From Platanthera guangdongensis (lineage: Eukaryota > Streptophyta > Magnoliopsida > Asparagales > Orchidaceae), in assembly GCA_039583875.1 (NCBI GenBank), contig CM077161.1, positions 59,339,885-59,403,884 of the forward strand: a DNA stretch of 64,000 nucleotides, in the 5' to 3' direction. Made by a program: the position numbers and the translations under genes. Positions within the stretch are counted from its first letter, which is position 1. The number at the start of each line of letters is the position of its first letter. Under the pieces are notes generated by a model. It worked only from the letters and a program-made list of their open reading frames with translations. It did no database searches and was not told the DNA's origin. Below, piece by piece: positions 33,801-45,317 of this stretch.

Positions 33801-34926
33801 CAACACCATTAATGGTGTGGCTCGGGTAGAGTGGAGGGGGGCTGAATCCACCCCTTGGTGGTCGGGAAACGGCTGGAATCAACTCCTCTCCCCTAGAGGA
33901 GTTGATTGCAGCCATAAATGGTGGCTGTTAGCCTCCCTTGGCCGGCCTTCCACTCTCCCCTTCCTCTTCCTCATTTTCTCTCTCCTCCATTATCATGGAG
34001 GGGAGCTCCTTTCTCTCTCCTAGTCACCTCTGGTTGACTGGTCAACCCCACAAGTTAAATGCAGCCCACTTGGTTATGATGGTCAAGGAAATGGGGTTAG
34101 CTTAAGGAGGAAGTGGCTTGGGCTTGGGTTAGCCCTTTTGGGCTAGGTTTGACTTGACCTAAATGAGGGTTGACCTGTGCCAATTTGACCATCTGGGTTG
34201 ACCCCATTGGGTTTTTAGTGGCCCATTGGACTCCCTTAAGGTCTAGGGTTACTTGAATAGGGTTGGTTGGGCATCTTGGTGGTCACATGCCCCTTGGCAA
34301 GGGCAATTTGACCATCTAGGGCTAGAGTTGACTTGGGTCAACATGACCAATTGGGTTGACCCCTATGGGTCCTGGGTGACCCATTGGCTTCCCCTAGGGT
34401 CTAGGTAGGGTTATGTAGGGTTACCCTACACTTTGGAGGTCACATACCCTTAGTAAGGGTACTTTGACCAGATTAGGGGCTTGAGTTGACTTGGGTCAAC
34501 CTGGCCTCTAGGGCTGACCCCAATGTGTCCTTAGTGGCCCATTGGCCTCACTTTAGGGTTAGGAGGGCATAGGTGGGGTCCTCTAGGCTAGGAGTAGGTC
34601 AATTGACCCTAAGTAGGCTAGTTTGACCCATTTAAGGCTAGGGTTGACCTTGGTCAACTGAGCCTCTTGGGTTGACCCTAATGGGTCCTTTTGGCTCTAA
34701 TGGGCCTCCCAAGGTATTAGGGGTGTTGTGGTAGGGTCTTGGGGTTAGGGTGTGGCCCATGGTCATCCTACACCATTGTTCAGAGTTCTACTATTTGCAG
34801 ACCATGATGATCTCCCACCTTTCTGTCCCCTATCTCTTGGCCCATTTCTGGCTTCCTAGGGTTTTGTCATGACCTAGTCATGGCCAAAACCACTCTTAGG
34901 GGTCTAGTTGGAAATGGGATGTTACA
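30810..34926 (-). repeat. Element D 3' LTR (left copy, first part displaced by A)
   Basis: Aligns with 41207-45317. AT-rich to about 33240, then a GC-rich island (33280-33540), exon 1 copy (33610-33651, minus), purine-rich leader, and a TTGACC-rich tract (34030-34700). Ends GGGATGTTACA at 34926. Confidence 0.92.
34030..34700. repeat. TTGAC-rich degenerate repeat (W-box-like) in D LTR, left copy
   Basis: About 21 TTGACC/TTGACT cores on either strand in some 670 bp, embedded in repeated phrases such as GGGTTGACCC and TTGACTTGGGTCAAC. The second copy is at 44413-45070. TTGAC(C/T) is the binding core of plant WRKY factors. The tract lies near the upstream end of the LTR in element sense, a plausible enhancer position. 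Confidence 0.7.
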
Positions 34927-35188
34927 AATCCCAATAAACAAAACAAAGATTTCGTCCCCGAAATCAAGGTTGAGTCTACGGGACTTACTACCGAAGAAAA
35001 GAACCTTGTAACATCCCAGCATGGCGCCTTGTTTGCTAAAATAGGTTTAAAGGGAAACCTAGATCTATGACCATTTCGCCCAATCGGCAGACCAAGATCC
35101 CAATAAACAAGGATAAGCCCCCAATAAACAAAAGATAAGCCTCTATCTGCCTAGAGCAGCCCTTAGTAAATTAAAGCAGGAGAATAAA
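34927..35188 (-). promoter_or_regulatory. Element D 3' untranslated segment with polypurine-tract stem
   Basis: 34948-34965 is GATTTCGTCCCCGAAATC, a perfect 7-bp stem as in A and B (minus strand GGGGACGAAATC just before the LTR). The rest (34966-35188) has an internal TGTAACATCCC similar to an LTR end and no coding signal. Confidence 0.65.
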
Positions 35189-38100
35189 TTAACATCTTGA
35201 GGGGTCTGAGAGGTATACCTGACTGAATAGCTCTGGGTATCTTTGTCGCATCAGGTCCTGCGACTCCCAAGTATGCTCCTCCTGGCCGTGGTTCCTCCAC
35301 AGGACCTTGACTAATGGGACCTTCTTGCGACGCAGGACTCGTACTCCTCGGTCGTCGATCCTAACCGGCTCCAAACGAACTGACCGGTCTGAAGCTACCG
35401 TCCCTTCGGTGGTCAAAATTTGCTGCTCCGGGCGTAGCAGAGCCCTCCTCAGCGAAGAAATATGGAAGACGTCGTGCAGCGCTTCCAGCTCCGGTGGTAA
35501 CTCCAGCCTGTAGGCTAGGGGTCTGATCCGCTCCAGGATCCTATAAGGGCCCATGTACCTAGGGCTGAGCTTCTTCCTCCTACCACGCACCCGCGAGACT
35601 CCATGCATGGGCCGGATCTTCAGAAACACACGGTCTCCCACCTGGAACTCCACCTGTCGATGCCGGGAGTCATAGTACTTAGCCTGTCTGCTCTGCGCCT
35701 CTAGCATCCTATATCTGATCAGCCTCACCTGAGCCTCGGTGTCTTCAACAAACTCTGATCCCAACACCTTCGGATCTTCGTCCTGAACCCAAGAAAGCGG
35801 GGTCCGGCATCTCCTCCCATACAAGGCTTCGTAAGGCGCCATCCTGATGCTGGACTGGTAGCTGTTGTTATAGGAGAACTCGACCAGGGGTAAGAGTTTC
35901 TCCCACGGTTCCCCGCAGTCCAAAATGCATAGCCTCAAAAGGTCTTCCAGCGTCCGGTTGGTGCGTTCTGTCTGCCCGTCCGTCTGGGGATGAAATGCAG
36001 TGTTGAAGGTCAATCACGTGCCTAAGTAAGCTTGCACGGATCTCCACTCCCTGGAGGTGAACCGGCCATCCAGATCTGACACTATCGTCTTGTGCACCCC
36101 GTGATATCGAATGAACTGCTCCACAAATCTCCGTACTAAAACTCCCACAGCGTCGTCCTTCCTGATCGGAATGAACCTGGCTACCTTAGTCAACCGATCG
36201 ACGATGACCCAAATCGAGTCATTCCCTGTTCTTGATCGGGGAAGTCCGTGAATAAAATCCATCGCGATGTCTTCGAACATCCACTCCGGTACCGGGAGTG
36301 GTTGCAACAACCCCGCAGGGTTTTTGCACTCTGCCTTCACCAGCTGACAAGCTTCGCAGTGGGTCACAAACCGAGTAATATCCTTCTTCATGCCAGGCCA
36401 GTACATAGTCTTCTACAAATCCGCAGTCATCTTCGTGATGCCCGGGTGCACCGAGTATCTGCTGTGGTGGGCTTCCGCCATGATATCTTCCCGGACCCGG
36501 CCTCCTTCCGGTATATAAGTCCGACCTCTGAAGCATACCACGCCATCCCTCATCGTGTAATCTCCTGCTGTACCGTTCTCCACGGACCAGAATATCGGCT
36601 CCAGATTGACATCTCGCCTCTGTCCCTCTCTGACTCTGTCCCGGATATCATCTGTAGCACTCACCGCTGCTAAATACTCCGTGTAAAGCTCGGGGTCCTC
36701 GGATGACACCAGTGTGATGTGCATATCCTCCAATCTCCTCACCAACTCCATAGACATAACCTGAGTCCCGACTGCGGAAGTGGCTGCTCTCCGACTCAAT
36801 GCGTCCGCCACCACGTTTGTCTTCCCTGGATGGTAGTGCATCTCATACTGATAATCTGCAAGGAACTCCACCCAGCGCCTCTGCCTGATGTTCAGTTCCT
36901 TCTGCGTGTCCACGCATTTCAGGTTCTTGTGGTCGGAATAGATATCGCAATGGACTCCGTAAAGATAATGGCGCCAGACCTTCAAAGCAAAAACGACCGC
37001 CCCCATCTCAAGGTCGTGCACCGGATAGTTCTGCTCGTGCTTCTTCAACTGGCGAGATGCATATGCAATCACATCGCCCTTCTGCATCAGTACAACTCCC
37101 ATACCCTGGTAGGAAGCATCGGTGTAGACCTGAAATCCCTCCCTCCCCGAGGGGAGAGTAAGAATGGGAGCCGAGGTTAGCCGATCCTTCAGCTCCTAGA
37201 AAGCTGTCTGGCACTGCGGGGTCCACACGAACGGTACCTCCTTCTTCGTCAAGGATGTGAGCGGGAGGGCGATTCGAGAGAATCCCTCCACGAACTTTCG
37301 GTAATAACCGGCAAGTCCTAGAAAACTCCGTACGTCGGTGGCTGTCTTCAGCTGCGGCCAATCCCGAATAGCCTGAATCTTTGCCGGATCCACTGCCAAT
37401 CCGGCTCCACTGATGATGTGGCCTAAGAAGCCCACCTCCTTCAGCCAGAACTGACATTTACTAAACTTCGCATATAGATGATTCTCCCGCAGTCTCTGCA
37501 GGGTCAGTGTCAGATGGCGGGTGTGCTCCTCCTCCGTCCTCGAGTAAATGAGGATGTCATCGATGAACACAATGACAAACACATCCAGATATTCCTTGAA
37601 GACTTGGTTCATGAGGGTCATGAACGCTGATGGTGCGTTGGTGAGTCCGAAGGGCATCACCGTAAACTCGTATAAACCATATCTGCTACTAAAAGCAGTC
37701 TTTTGAATGTCCTCCTCCCGAATCCGAAGCTGGTAGTATCCCGACCTCAAATCTAATTTCGAGAAGAACTGCGCTCCCTGCAGCTGGTCGAACAGCTCGT
37801 CTATCTTCGGCAGTGGATAGGTGTTCCGGACCGTCAGCCGATTTAGTGCTCGATAGTCGATGCACAATCTGAGGGTCCCGTCTTTCTTCTTGACGAACAA
37901 TACCGGGGCTCCCCAAGGTGAAGAGCTTGGCCGGACAAATCCGGCTTCCACTAACTCCTGAAGCTGGCTCCGGAACTCCGTCAACTCCTTTGGGGCCATC
38001 CGGTAGGGTGCCTTGGATGCTGGCTTGGCCCCCGACACAAGCTGTATCAGGAAGTCCTGCTCCCTGCGCGGGGGTAACCCGGGCAACTTCTCCGGGAAGA

Positions 38101-38598
38101 CGTCCTCAAACTCCCGCACCACCGGAATATTCGATATAGAACTCGTGGCCTCCGCCATCTCAAACAGCACCTCGTAGACGTCCTCCCCCTGTAAATAGGC
38201 CTTGACGGCCTGTACTGAAGATAAGGGTATACGTGAGGCAGGTCTTATACCTTCGATGATGATGGTAGAGTCCCCGTGCCTCACGGTGATCCTCTTCGCT
38301 AGGCAATCGATCTGGGCATGGTTCCACTGTAGCCAAAGCATGCCCAGGATCAGCTCGAAGACTGGCATCCTCAGGACCGTTGCCGAAACTTCGAACGACT
38401 TTCCACCAATCTCCGCCTCCATACTGCAATGGGCTGTGGTGAGTATCTCTGATCCGTCGGGTAGACGCACTCTACTAAATCGGCCTGTGAACCATTCCAC
38501 TCCTTCCAGCCCTTCCAGAAAGGCCTCCGACACAAACGAGTGCGAGGCACCCGTGTCGAATAGGGTATAGGCGGGCTTGCCGCTGATGAAGACTATAC
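35189..38598 (-). pseudogene. pol: Element D pol: protease to chromodomain-like tail (three nonsense codons)
   Basis: Continuous frame with no frameshift but stops at 37196-37198 (TAG, in RNase H entry), 36413-36415 (TAG, in integrase zinc finger) and 36014-36016 (TGA, in integrase core; CGA to TGA likely). Motifs: DTGAS near 38560, [11 protein letters not shown] near 37560, RNase H YTDAS near 37120, integrase HHCC about 36480-36330, MDFIHGLP about 36255, GQTERTN about 35965, tail with [10 protein letters not shown] near 35390. Protein closely matches A. No ATG lies before the protease motif. The proposed exon starts at 38598 after acceptor CGTCACAG. Confidence 0.88.
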
Positions 38599-38730
38599 CT
38601 GTGACGATTTAAATGTCTCAGTACTTTATAACGGGTTCTCTTTCCTATTTATTCTACTCAGGGCAGTTCTACTTGTTGAGCAAATGAGAACGGAAATTTT
38701 TGTTTAAACAATTTAAACATCTTAGCTTAC
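38599..38730 (-). other. Candidate intron between gag and protease, element D (132 nt)
   Basis: Donor CACAG|GTAAGC (near-perfect) and acceptor CGTCACAG|GT. Removal joins gag to protease in phase 1 at the Gly codon. Retention extends Gag by 19 codons after the Gly and stops at 38669-38671. Confidence 0.75.
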
Positions 38731-39856
38731 CTGTGATGACCCGCTCTGGGTTTCGAGGCTGTGCCAGGTCCAAGGCATATACCTGCTCCCTTTCCTGTCT
38801 TCGGTCTCCTCCCTGATTACCACGTCCTCGGCCGCGTCCTCGGCCTCCGAAATGCTGGGCAGGTGGGCCACCCTGTGGTGCTGGAGGTGGTGCCCCCCTC
38901 ATAGTGCAGTTTCTCCGGAGATGTCCCACATGGTGACAATGGAAGCACTCCGGCGGGGGATACGCCATACCCCCGGGTCTCGGAATCTCCTGAATCCGGA
39001 GAGGTTGAGGGGCCAAAACCACCTGCTCTCTCGGCTCCTGCCTCACCTCCTGACGAGGCTGCTCCTCTATCCTCCTCCCATCTGGTATGGTGCCTCGCCG
39101 CTGATCATTTCGGGCCCTCCGGCCCTGATCCTCCGCTTGCCGCTTCCGGCCCCGAGTGGTGTGCCAATCGGCCTCAATCCTCTTCGCCATCTCCAAAATT
39201 CGGGAGATAGGCCCATCAGATACAAACAGCAGGGCTTCCCTCAACTCCTCTTTTAGGCCCTTATAAAATCTCTTGACGTAACCTGCGTCGTCCAGCTGGT
39301 AAGAGCCCGCATACCGGGCCAAATGGTCGAACTCTCGGTGGTACTCCACCACCGTCCTGGTGCCCTGTCTCAGCTGCAAGAACCGCTCCTCCAACTCGTC
39401 CCTGGCCGACTGCGGAACAAAGTGCTCCAGCAGCGTGGCCCTGAATTCCTCCCAAGTGATTTCTGCAATCTCCCTATCAGCAAATGTCGTGTCCAACAGC
39501 GTCTTCCACCACCTCTAAGCATGGGACTCCAAGCAAGATACCACCAGGGCCACCCTCTCCTCCCAAGGGCATCGTATCCCAGTCAACATCTCGTACATAA
39601 CATCCAGCCACTCCTCTGTCCGCACTGCCGACTCTATCCCCAAGTATGATGGGGGAGAGAGTCCTCGGAAGGTGCTCATCCAGTTAGCCCCTGGGTTTGG
39701 CTGCTGGGCTGGAGCCTGCTGAGCCCGGAATGCCTCAAGGATAGCTGTAAGGGTCTGCCCCATATCTGACTGAAGGAAGGGTGTGGGGACCATGGGAGGT
39801 GGTGCAATATCTGGGGTCTGCTGAGCTCCACCTTGTGGAGTGGGCTGAGCTGGGGG
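38731..39856 (-). pseudogene. gag: Element D gag, main exon (one nonsense codon)
   Basis: Same layout as A gag: PPAQPTPQGG start, GQTLTAILEAF segment, gag core, VEYHREFDHLARY segment, basic linker, knuckle CFHCHHVGHLRRNC (about 38955-38910). TAG at 39515-39517 interrupts the KRWWK region (AAG to TAG likely). Five codons upstream of the first codon the frame has TAG. The exon opens after CTACTAAT (a branch-point-like sequence) and TTTTGCAG, a strong acceptor, in phase 0. Confidence 0.82.
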
Positions 39857-40030
39857 CTGCAAAACGAACTACATTAGTAGGTAATCGACTCAAAGCCTAA
39901 AGATAGTGGACAATTTACATGTGATCCCCCATATGGGCACACCAATGCTTCCGCTGCTTAGTTTGTCCTCAAACTAAACTCGCACGGGGGTGGACCAGGG
40001 TTGTGAACTGCTACTTTTCGATCGAGGTCT

Positions 40031-40042
40031 GCTTTGATACCA
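40031..40042 (-). promoter_or_regulatory. Element D primer-binding site
   Basis: Minus strand TGGTATCAAAGC, two bases after the LTR end at 40045; inside proposed intron 2. Confidence 0.8.
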
Positions 40043-40377
40043 CTTGTAAGACCCCCTTTTTTTTTCTCTTTCGACTCCGGGGTCTTAGGCCCAGAACCGC
40101 CGTTTTGCGGTGACTCATTCACGCCCTGAAGGGTCATCACCACAAAGCGCCGATTCTGCCGGCCGTTTTCGATCACAGAAAAAGTAGCACAATAATGTAA
40201 ATGCAAATTGCAGTCTACAGAGAATCACATGTCAAAATAAAATAACTCCACGAAGGGAGTGTCCACAGAATAATACATCAGAGTAGCAAAAACGGGCTTA
40301 TGCCCGGTACATCATATCCTCACTACAAAAAGATCACTCATGCGGATGCAGAAAAACTACTCAAGGTCGAGACTCAC

Positions 40378-40470
40378 GGTCCCGGCTGTATGAACTCCGG
40401 AGCTACACTGCCCTACCTCCAAGCGCACCGGTCTCTGGGGCTGCTCCTCCATGCTGGTCTCCACGATCCC
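40378..40470 (-). CDS. Candidate LTR exon 2 of gag, element D (93 nt)
   Basis: Acceptor CATCATTTAG|GGG and donor ACC|GTGAGT, the latter a consensus donor. It gives 31 codons in phase 0 on both sides, with no indel against A. Identical residues include EEQPQR, RLE, GQ and the TAGT end. If the donor were ignored the frame would stop at 40357-40359. Best supported of the LTR exons. Confidence 0.66.
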
Positions 40471-43400
40471 CTAAATGATGCGGTTCGAAAACCGTTAGTC
40501 TAAAAGACTAAGTCCTATCATCCCCCGCCCCTTCCCCCACGGCTCCTAGGCACCGAGCGGAGAGGAAGAAAGGGGAGGACTTGAGGGTGGAGAATATCAA
40601 AAGCAGATGGTAGCGGTCCTATTCTAGCAAATTCTATAGCATATAAAGACAATAAGCTGAAATATGAAAAGTAACCTTTACTTATGTGAAAACACATAAG
40701 CCAAGGGGTCTTCTGCAAGGCTCCCATCGTATAAAAAGTCGCATACCAATTTATACGTTGGGGTGTCGGTGATCAAACAGCAGTAACCATATATAACAAA
40801 ATTAACCTTAATTTATAAACTTGCCCACACAAGCTTATAGACTAAGGGGTCGTTTTGCAGGTCCTAAAGTATAAGCATCCCATTCCACTTATACTTTAGG
40901 TGTCAAGGTTTAAAGGTAATGATTATGCTATGACATGCAAGTGGGTATGATGGACATGCAAGTGCAACACACACACCCGACTCTGTGCACACAGACCTTT
41001 AGTTCCCCCTTTCTGGAGCCGTAACCTCCCAGGATACCTCCGTAGTGGCAGACGGAAGCGGTGGGTTGGGCCTCGCCCACCTCAAAACCAGTAAAGCACT
41101 ACCGGTCAGACCTATCGTACGCCTCAATGCTTGGTGCACGAAGCGGACTCCTGCGTACTCTTGCCGGCTGGCGCATCGGACTTCTGTTGGCGAAGTGCTA
41201 ACCACACTTGCCGAGTCAACGTATTGGCGTCGGTACATCGACCCTCCAATACCGAAGACCCACCACCTTAATGTCATTTCCTTTTATGCACATGCAAATT
41301 AGCGAAATCAAGAACCGAGCCGAAGCTCCCCGGACCAACACGTCCGTCTCAATCAATCGAGCCGAAGCTCCCCGGACCCAAAGTCCGCATTTTAACCATC
41401 CGAGCCGAAGCTCCCAGCTAACATCCGGTGCCATCAGTGTTTGTGAAATGTGCAACCCTAATTACTAAGTTACACTTTTCAGCTTGTTAAAACAGTTTAC
41501 GTTAAACCCAGGACTGCCCCTGGTATTTCCTGTGAAGGGCTCTCAAGGGGCACTAGGAACTGTGTTGGGATTACGCCCAGCGTTCCCTTTCGCAAGGTAC
41601 TTATTTTGTTATTGGTTGGTTTCCTTACCCATTATTTTCTCATGTTCCGATATGCTAATCCTAGGGTGATTTGACTCCAACTCTCCTTCGGTAGGACGAT
41701 CTTTCGTCGGACCCGAACGCCTCTAGACCCTAGACAAAAACCACACTCTACTCACTCATCTTCCATAGATGCCACCCATTCTACATGTCCTTCCAGCAAT
41801 CCATCAAGACCCATCACACGTGCTCTAATTCATATCCAAAATGATTTCCTGCAGTTTTGCTATATGCAGACCACTTAAGCTACAAGACCCGTAAAAAGGG
41901 AAGTACATGAAATACTCATCCAGTACCCCTATGATAATTACTAGAGGGCCAAAATGATATTTGAAGCATAAATCCAGAAATACATAATTTTCCTAATTTG
42001 TTTGATAATTTATTTATTTATTCTAGTATCCAAAAAGCCCAAGTTTGAACATGAAGTAGCAATTTCAGACAAGATAATGTTCCAATAAATATAAGGTAAT
42101 TACAAAATGCCTAATCAACTCTAAGTCCTAAGTCTTCAAGTTTTTCAGCAAGGTTTGGGCCCTTAAATTTAATTTCAAAGTTACCTCATAAAAAGTCAAT
42201 TTAAAAGATTTTACAGTAATAATGCCACCAAAAATTCAGAGAAAATTCATGGATGATTTTAATGGCCTACAAATACCCTAGAAAAAGTTTCATAATTTAT
42301 CATTTAAAATTAAGGCCATATTTGATTTTCTCATGAAATTTCAAGTTTATGGATTAATGAACAAAGTATACTAATTAACCATCAAATATTTCCACAAAAA
42401 TTCCCCCACGATAATATTGAGCTAGAAACACTATGCAGCAAGTTTCATGATTTTTCAATAAGTAATGGGCTCTTGCAAGAATTATTTAGTATGTAATCAA
42501 AATAAAGCACTTGTGAAGTAGATGCCCTAAATAGATATCCAAAAAGTCTATCAAAATTCATACATGATTAGTATAGCCTAAAACTACCTCTGCCAATGTT
42601 TAATACCCTTTCAATGGGCAGTGAGACCACAATAGCCAAATTATTAATTAGGGCAATACTATTGGTTACAAATGAAGTGCTACAAATATTGATCAAAACT
42701 CCTCAAGTAAATTATCAGAAGCTCAAAATATCCTCATTCCATCACTACCCAAATTTGGTTAAGTTTCAAGGTGTTTAGCTAACCCAAACCTACACTACAA
42801 GTTTTAGGTCCTAAGCTAGGGTTAGGGTTTTGGGGACCCTTCCCTTTTAAAAATTAGTTAATATTTCTAACAGAGGGTTTTATATATCCTAGGAACCTCC
42901 TTGCAAAATTTGGAGTTCATCCATGGTGTTTAGGACTTATGCCCTTCACAAGGCAAAAAGGTCCCTATTTAGGGTTTGGCCTAGGGACTTAGGGCAAATC
43001 AACTCTACTCTATACCACATTCCATGGGGAGGTGCTAAGTGCCATAACAAGTCAGTGACCCAAATATCAGCCTCTGTTGAGGTGATTTGGTCACTGAAAA
43101 TCAGAAATGCACTTTTGACCAAAATGCCCTTACTAAGGTATAGTTAGGGTTGGGTCAATACCTACTCAAAACACATCCAAACTAGGTGAAACTTTATACA
43201 GTTACATAACCTGAGTCCATGGACCACTCACCAAAATTTGGGAGGGTTTGGAGATCATTAGACCACCCAATTAAATTATCATAGATAAATTAAATAATTT
43301 CCAAAACTATAGAAAAAGTGCCCCCAAAAATTCTCATTTTTGTCTACTCCTAGATATGGTCTAGGTTGAATATCTTCCAAAATTACAGCTCATTTGGATC

Positions 43401-43669
43401 AATGATAAAGTGTGGGCACTCAATTGAATTTCTGCCTAGCCCAATGTGTAGGTCCCACCAAAATGGGTGTCCTGGTCAGACCAGGCACCCAAATTGGTCC
43501 AAACCAATTTTAAAATACACTAGACCCAAGGGGCTACAAATCCTATGTTGATCATTTCCTCATACAGAGTCTCTAACTATTTTTAAATAATTAAAACATT
43601 AAATGGCCTAAGAGTGAAAGAATTCATAAAACACACATATCATACACTATAGTTTAATCCATCCATCTG

Positions 43670-43935
43670 CACGAATCTTGGCGCAGGATTAACGGAATCC
43701 GGTCATCCTCAAGCTCCAGCCGACGGCTGCGATTCGTCCCGCCTGGAGCGATTTCCAAATGCCACTGCCGGCGACCCGGCCACCTCCCCGGCCGGCCACC
43801 GGCACCACCACCTCCGTTGAGGTGGTGGCCATCCCCAGGCGGCGGCTTGGCCGACGGAAACCCCTTTTCCGGCGATCCCGAGAGGTGAAGTTTTTCAGAA
43901 AAATCCATGAAAAAGCCGAATTGGATCGGGCTCAA
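43670..43935. other. GC-rich island in D LTR with 10-bp perfect stem
   Basis: Contains CCACCACCTC CGTT GAGGTGGTGG, a perfect 10-bp stem, also at 33411-33434. Homologous to the A island. No consistent reading frame. Confidence 0.55.
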
Positions 43936-44001
43936 TTGAGCCCGAACCTTGGACCTATGGATTGCTATGATCTAATCATGAGTTAAGGAGAGGGGGAGGA
44001 C

Positions 44002-44043
44002 CTTCTCGGCGGCCTGAATGCGGGAAGAGCGGCGGGATGCCAT
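44002..44043 (-). CDS. Candidate LTR exon 1 with Gag start codon, element D (42 nt)
   Basis: Minus strand ATG at 44043; peptide MASRRSSRIQAAEK; ends AAG|GTCCTC (GT present, otherwise weak donor, the same in both D LTRs and in A). The left LTR copy (33610-33651) differs by one codon near the end. Phase 0 with exon 2. Confidence 0.5.
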
Positions 44044-44412
44044 TGACGACAGTGGCGGCGCTCGGTTTCTGTAACAGCACAGTGGGATGGCTCGTCTCCT
44101 CCAGGTAAACGCTCTAAAATATTCCCCTTGGCCCCCTGATGGTGTTTAAATGGCAAATGGGGAAGAGGGGAGGCTGGTTCTTCAATGGCCATCAACACCA
44201 TTAATGGTGTGGCTCGGGTAGAGTGGAGGGGGGCTGAATCCACCCCTTGGTGGCCGGGAAATGGCTGGAATCAACTCCTCTCTCCTAGAGGAGTTGATTG
44301 CAGCCATAAATGGTGGCTGTTAGCCTCCCTTGGCGGCCTTCCACTCTCCCCTTCCTCTTCCTCATTTTCTCTCTCCTCCATTATCATGGAGGGGAGCTCC
44401 TTTCTCTCTCCT

Positions 44413-45070
44413 AGTCACCTTTGGTTGACTGGTCAACCCCACAAGTTAAATGCAGCCCACTTGGTTATGATGGTCAAGGAAATGGGGTTAGCCTAAGGAG
44501 GAAGTGGCTTGGGCTTGGGTTAGCCCTTTTGGGCTAGGTTTGACTTGACCTAAATGAGGGTTGACCTGGGCCAATTTGACCATCTGGGTTGACCCCATTG
44601 GGTTTTTAGTGGCCCATTGGACTCCCTTAAGGTCTAGGGTTACTTGAATAGGGTTGGTTGGGCATCTTGGTGGTCACATGCCCCTTGGCAAGGGCACTTT
44701 GACCATCTAGGGCTAGAGTTGACTTGGGTCAACATGACCAATTGGGTTGACCCCTATGGGTCCTGGGTGACCCATTGGCTTCCCCTAGGGTCTAGGTAGG
44801 GTTATGTAGGGTTACCCTACACTTTGGAGGTCACATACCCTTAGTAAGGGTACTTTGACCAGATTAGGGGCTTGAGTTGACTTGGGTCAACCTGGCCTCT
44901 AGGGCTGACCCCAATGTGTCCTTAGTGGCCCATTGACCTCACTTTAGGGTTAGGAGGGCATAGGTGGGGTCCTCTAGGCTAGGAGTAGGTCAATTGACCC
45001 TAAGTAGGCTAGTTTGACCCATTTAGGGCTAGGGTTGACCTTGATCAACTGAGCCTCTTGGGTTGACCCT
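44413..45070. repeat. TTGAC-rich degenerate repeat in D LTR, right copy
   Basis: Same tract as 34030-34700 with few changes. It sits upstream of the predicted leader of the active (5') LTR. Confidence 0.7.
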
Positions 45071-45317
45071 AATGGGTCCTTTTGGCTCTAATGGGCCTCC
45101 CAAGGTATTAGGGGTGTTGTGGTAGGGTCTTGGGGTTAGGGTGTGGCCCATGGTCATCCTACACCATTGTTCAGAGTTCTACTATTTGCAGACCATGATG
45201 ATCTCCCACCTTTCTGTCCCCTATCTCTTGGCCCATTTCTGGCTTCCTAGGGTTTTGTCATGACCTAGTCATGGCCAAAACCACTCTTAGAGGTCTAGTT
45301 GGAAATGAGATATTACA

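Larger units (their letters stand above)
30810..45317 (-). mobile_element. Element D: Tekay/Del-like Ty3/gypsy chromovirus, outermost of the left nest
   Basis: Minus-strand element with body 34927-40044 and LTRs on both sides. The right LTR (5' in element sense) is complete at 5273 bp. The visible left LTR starts at an internal LTR position (equivalent to about 41207), where A is inserted, so roughly the first 1160 bp lie beyond A's left end outside the window. Proteins are close to A's, but the LTR interior differs and the LTR pair is more diverged. Right flank from 45318 belongs to G. Confidence 0.9.
40045..45317 (-). repeat. Element D 5' LTR (right copy, 5273 bp)
   Basis: TGTAAGACCCC at 40045 to GATATTACA at 45317. 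In element sense: TTGAC-rich tract 45070-44413, leader with a TTTAAA motif near 44147, exon 1 44043-44002, GC-rich island, AT-rich intron-like tract, exon 2 40470-40378. It is unusually long for the lineage. Confidence 0.93.

Noticed and set aside
35014..35026. TGTAACATCCCAG in D 3' untranslated region as another LTR start
   Set aside because: No matching second end or LTR-like sequence follows; likely chance or a remnant.
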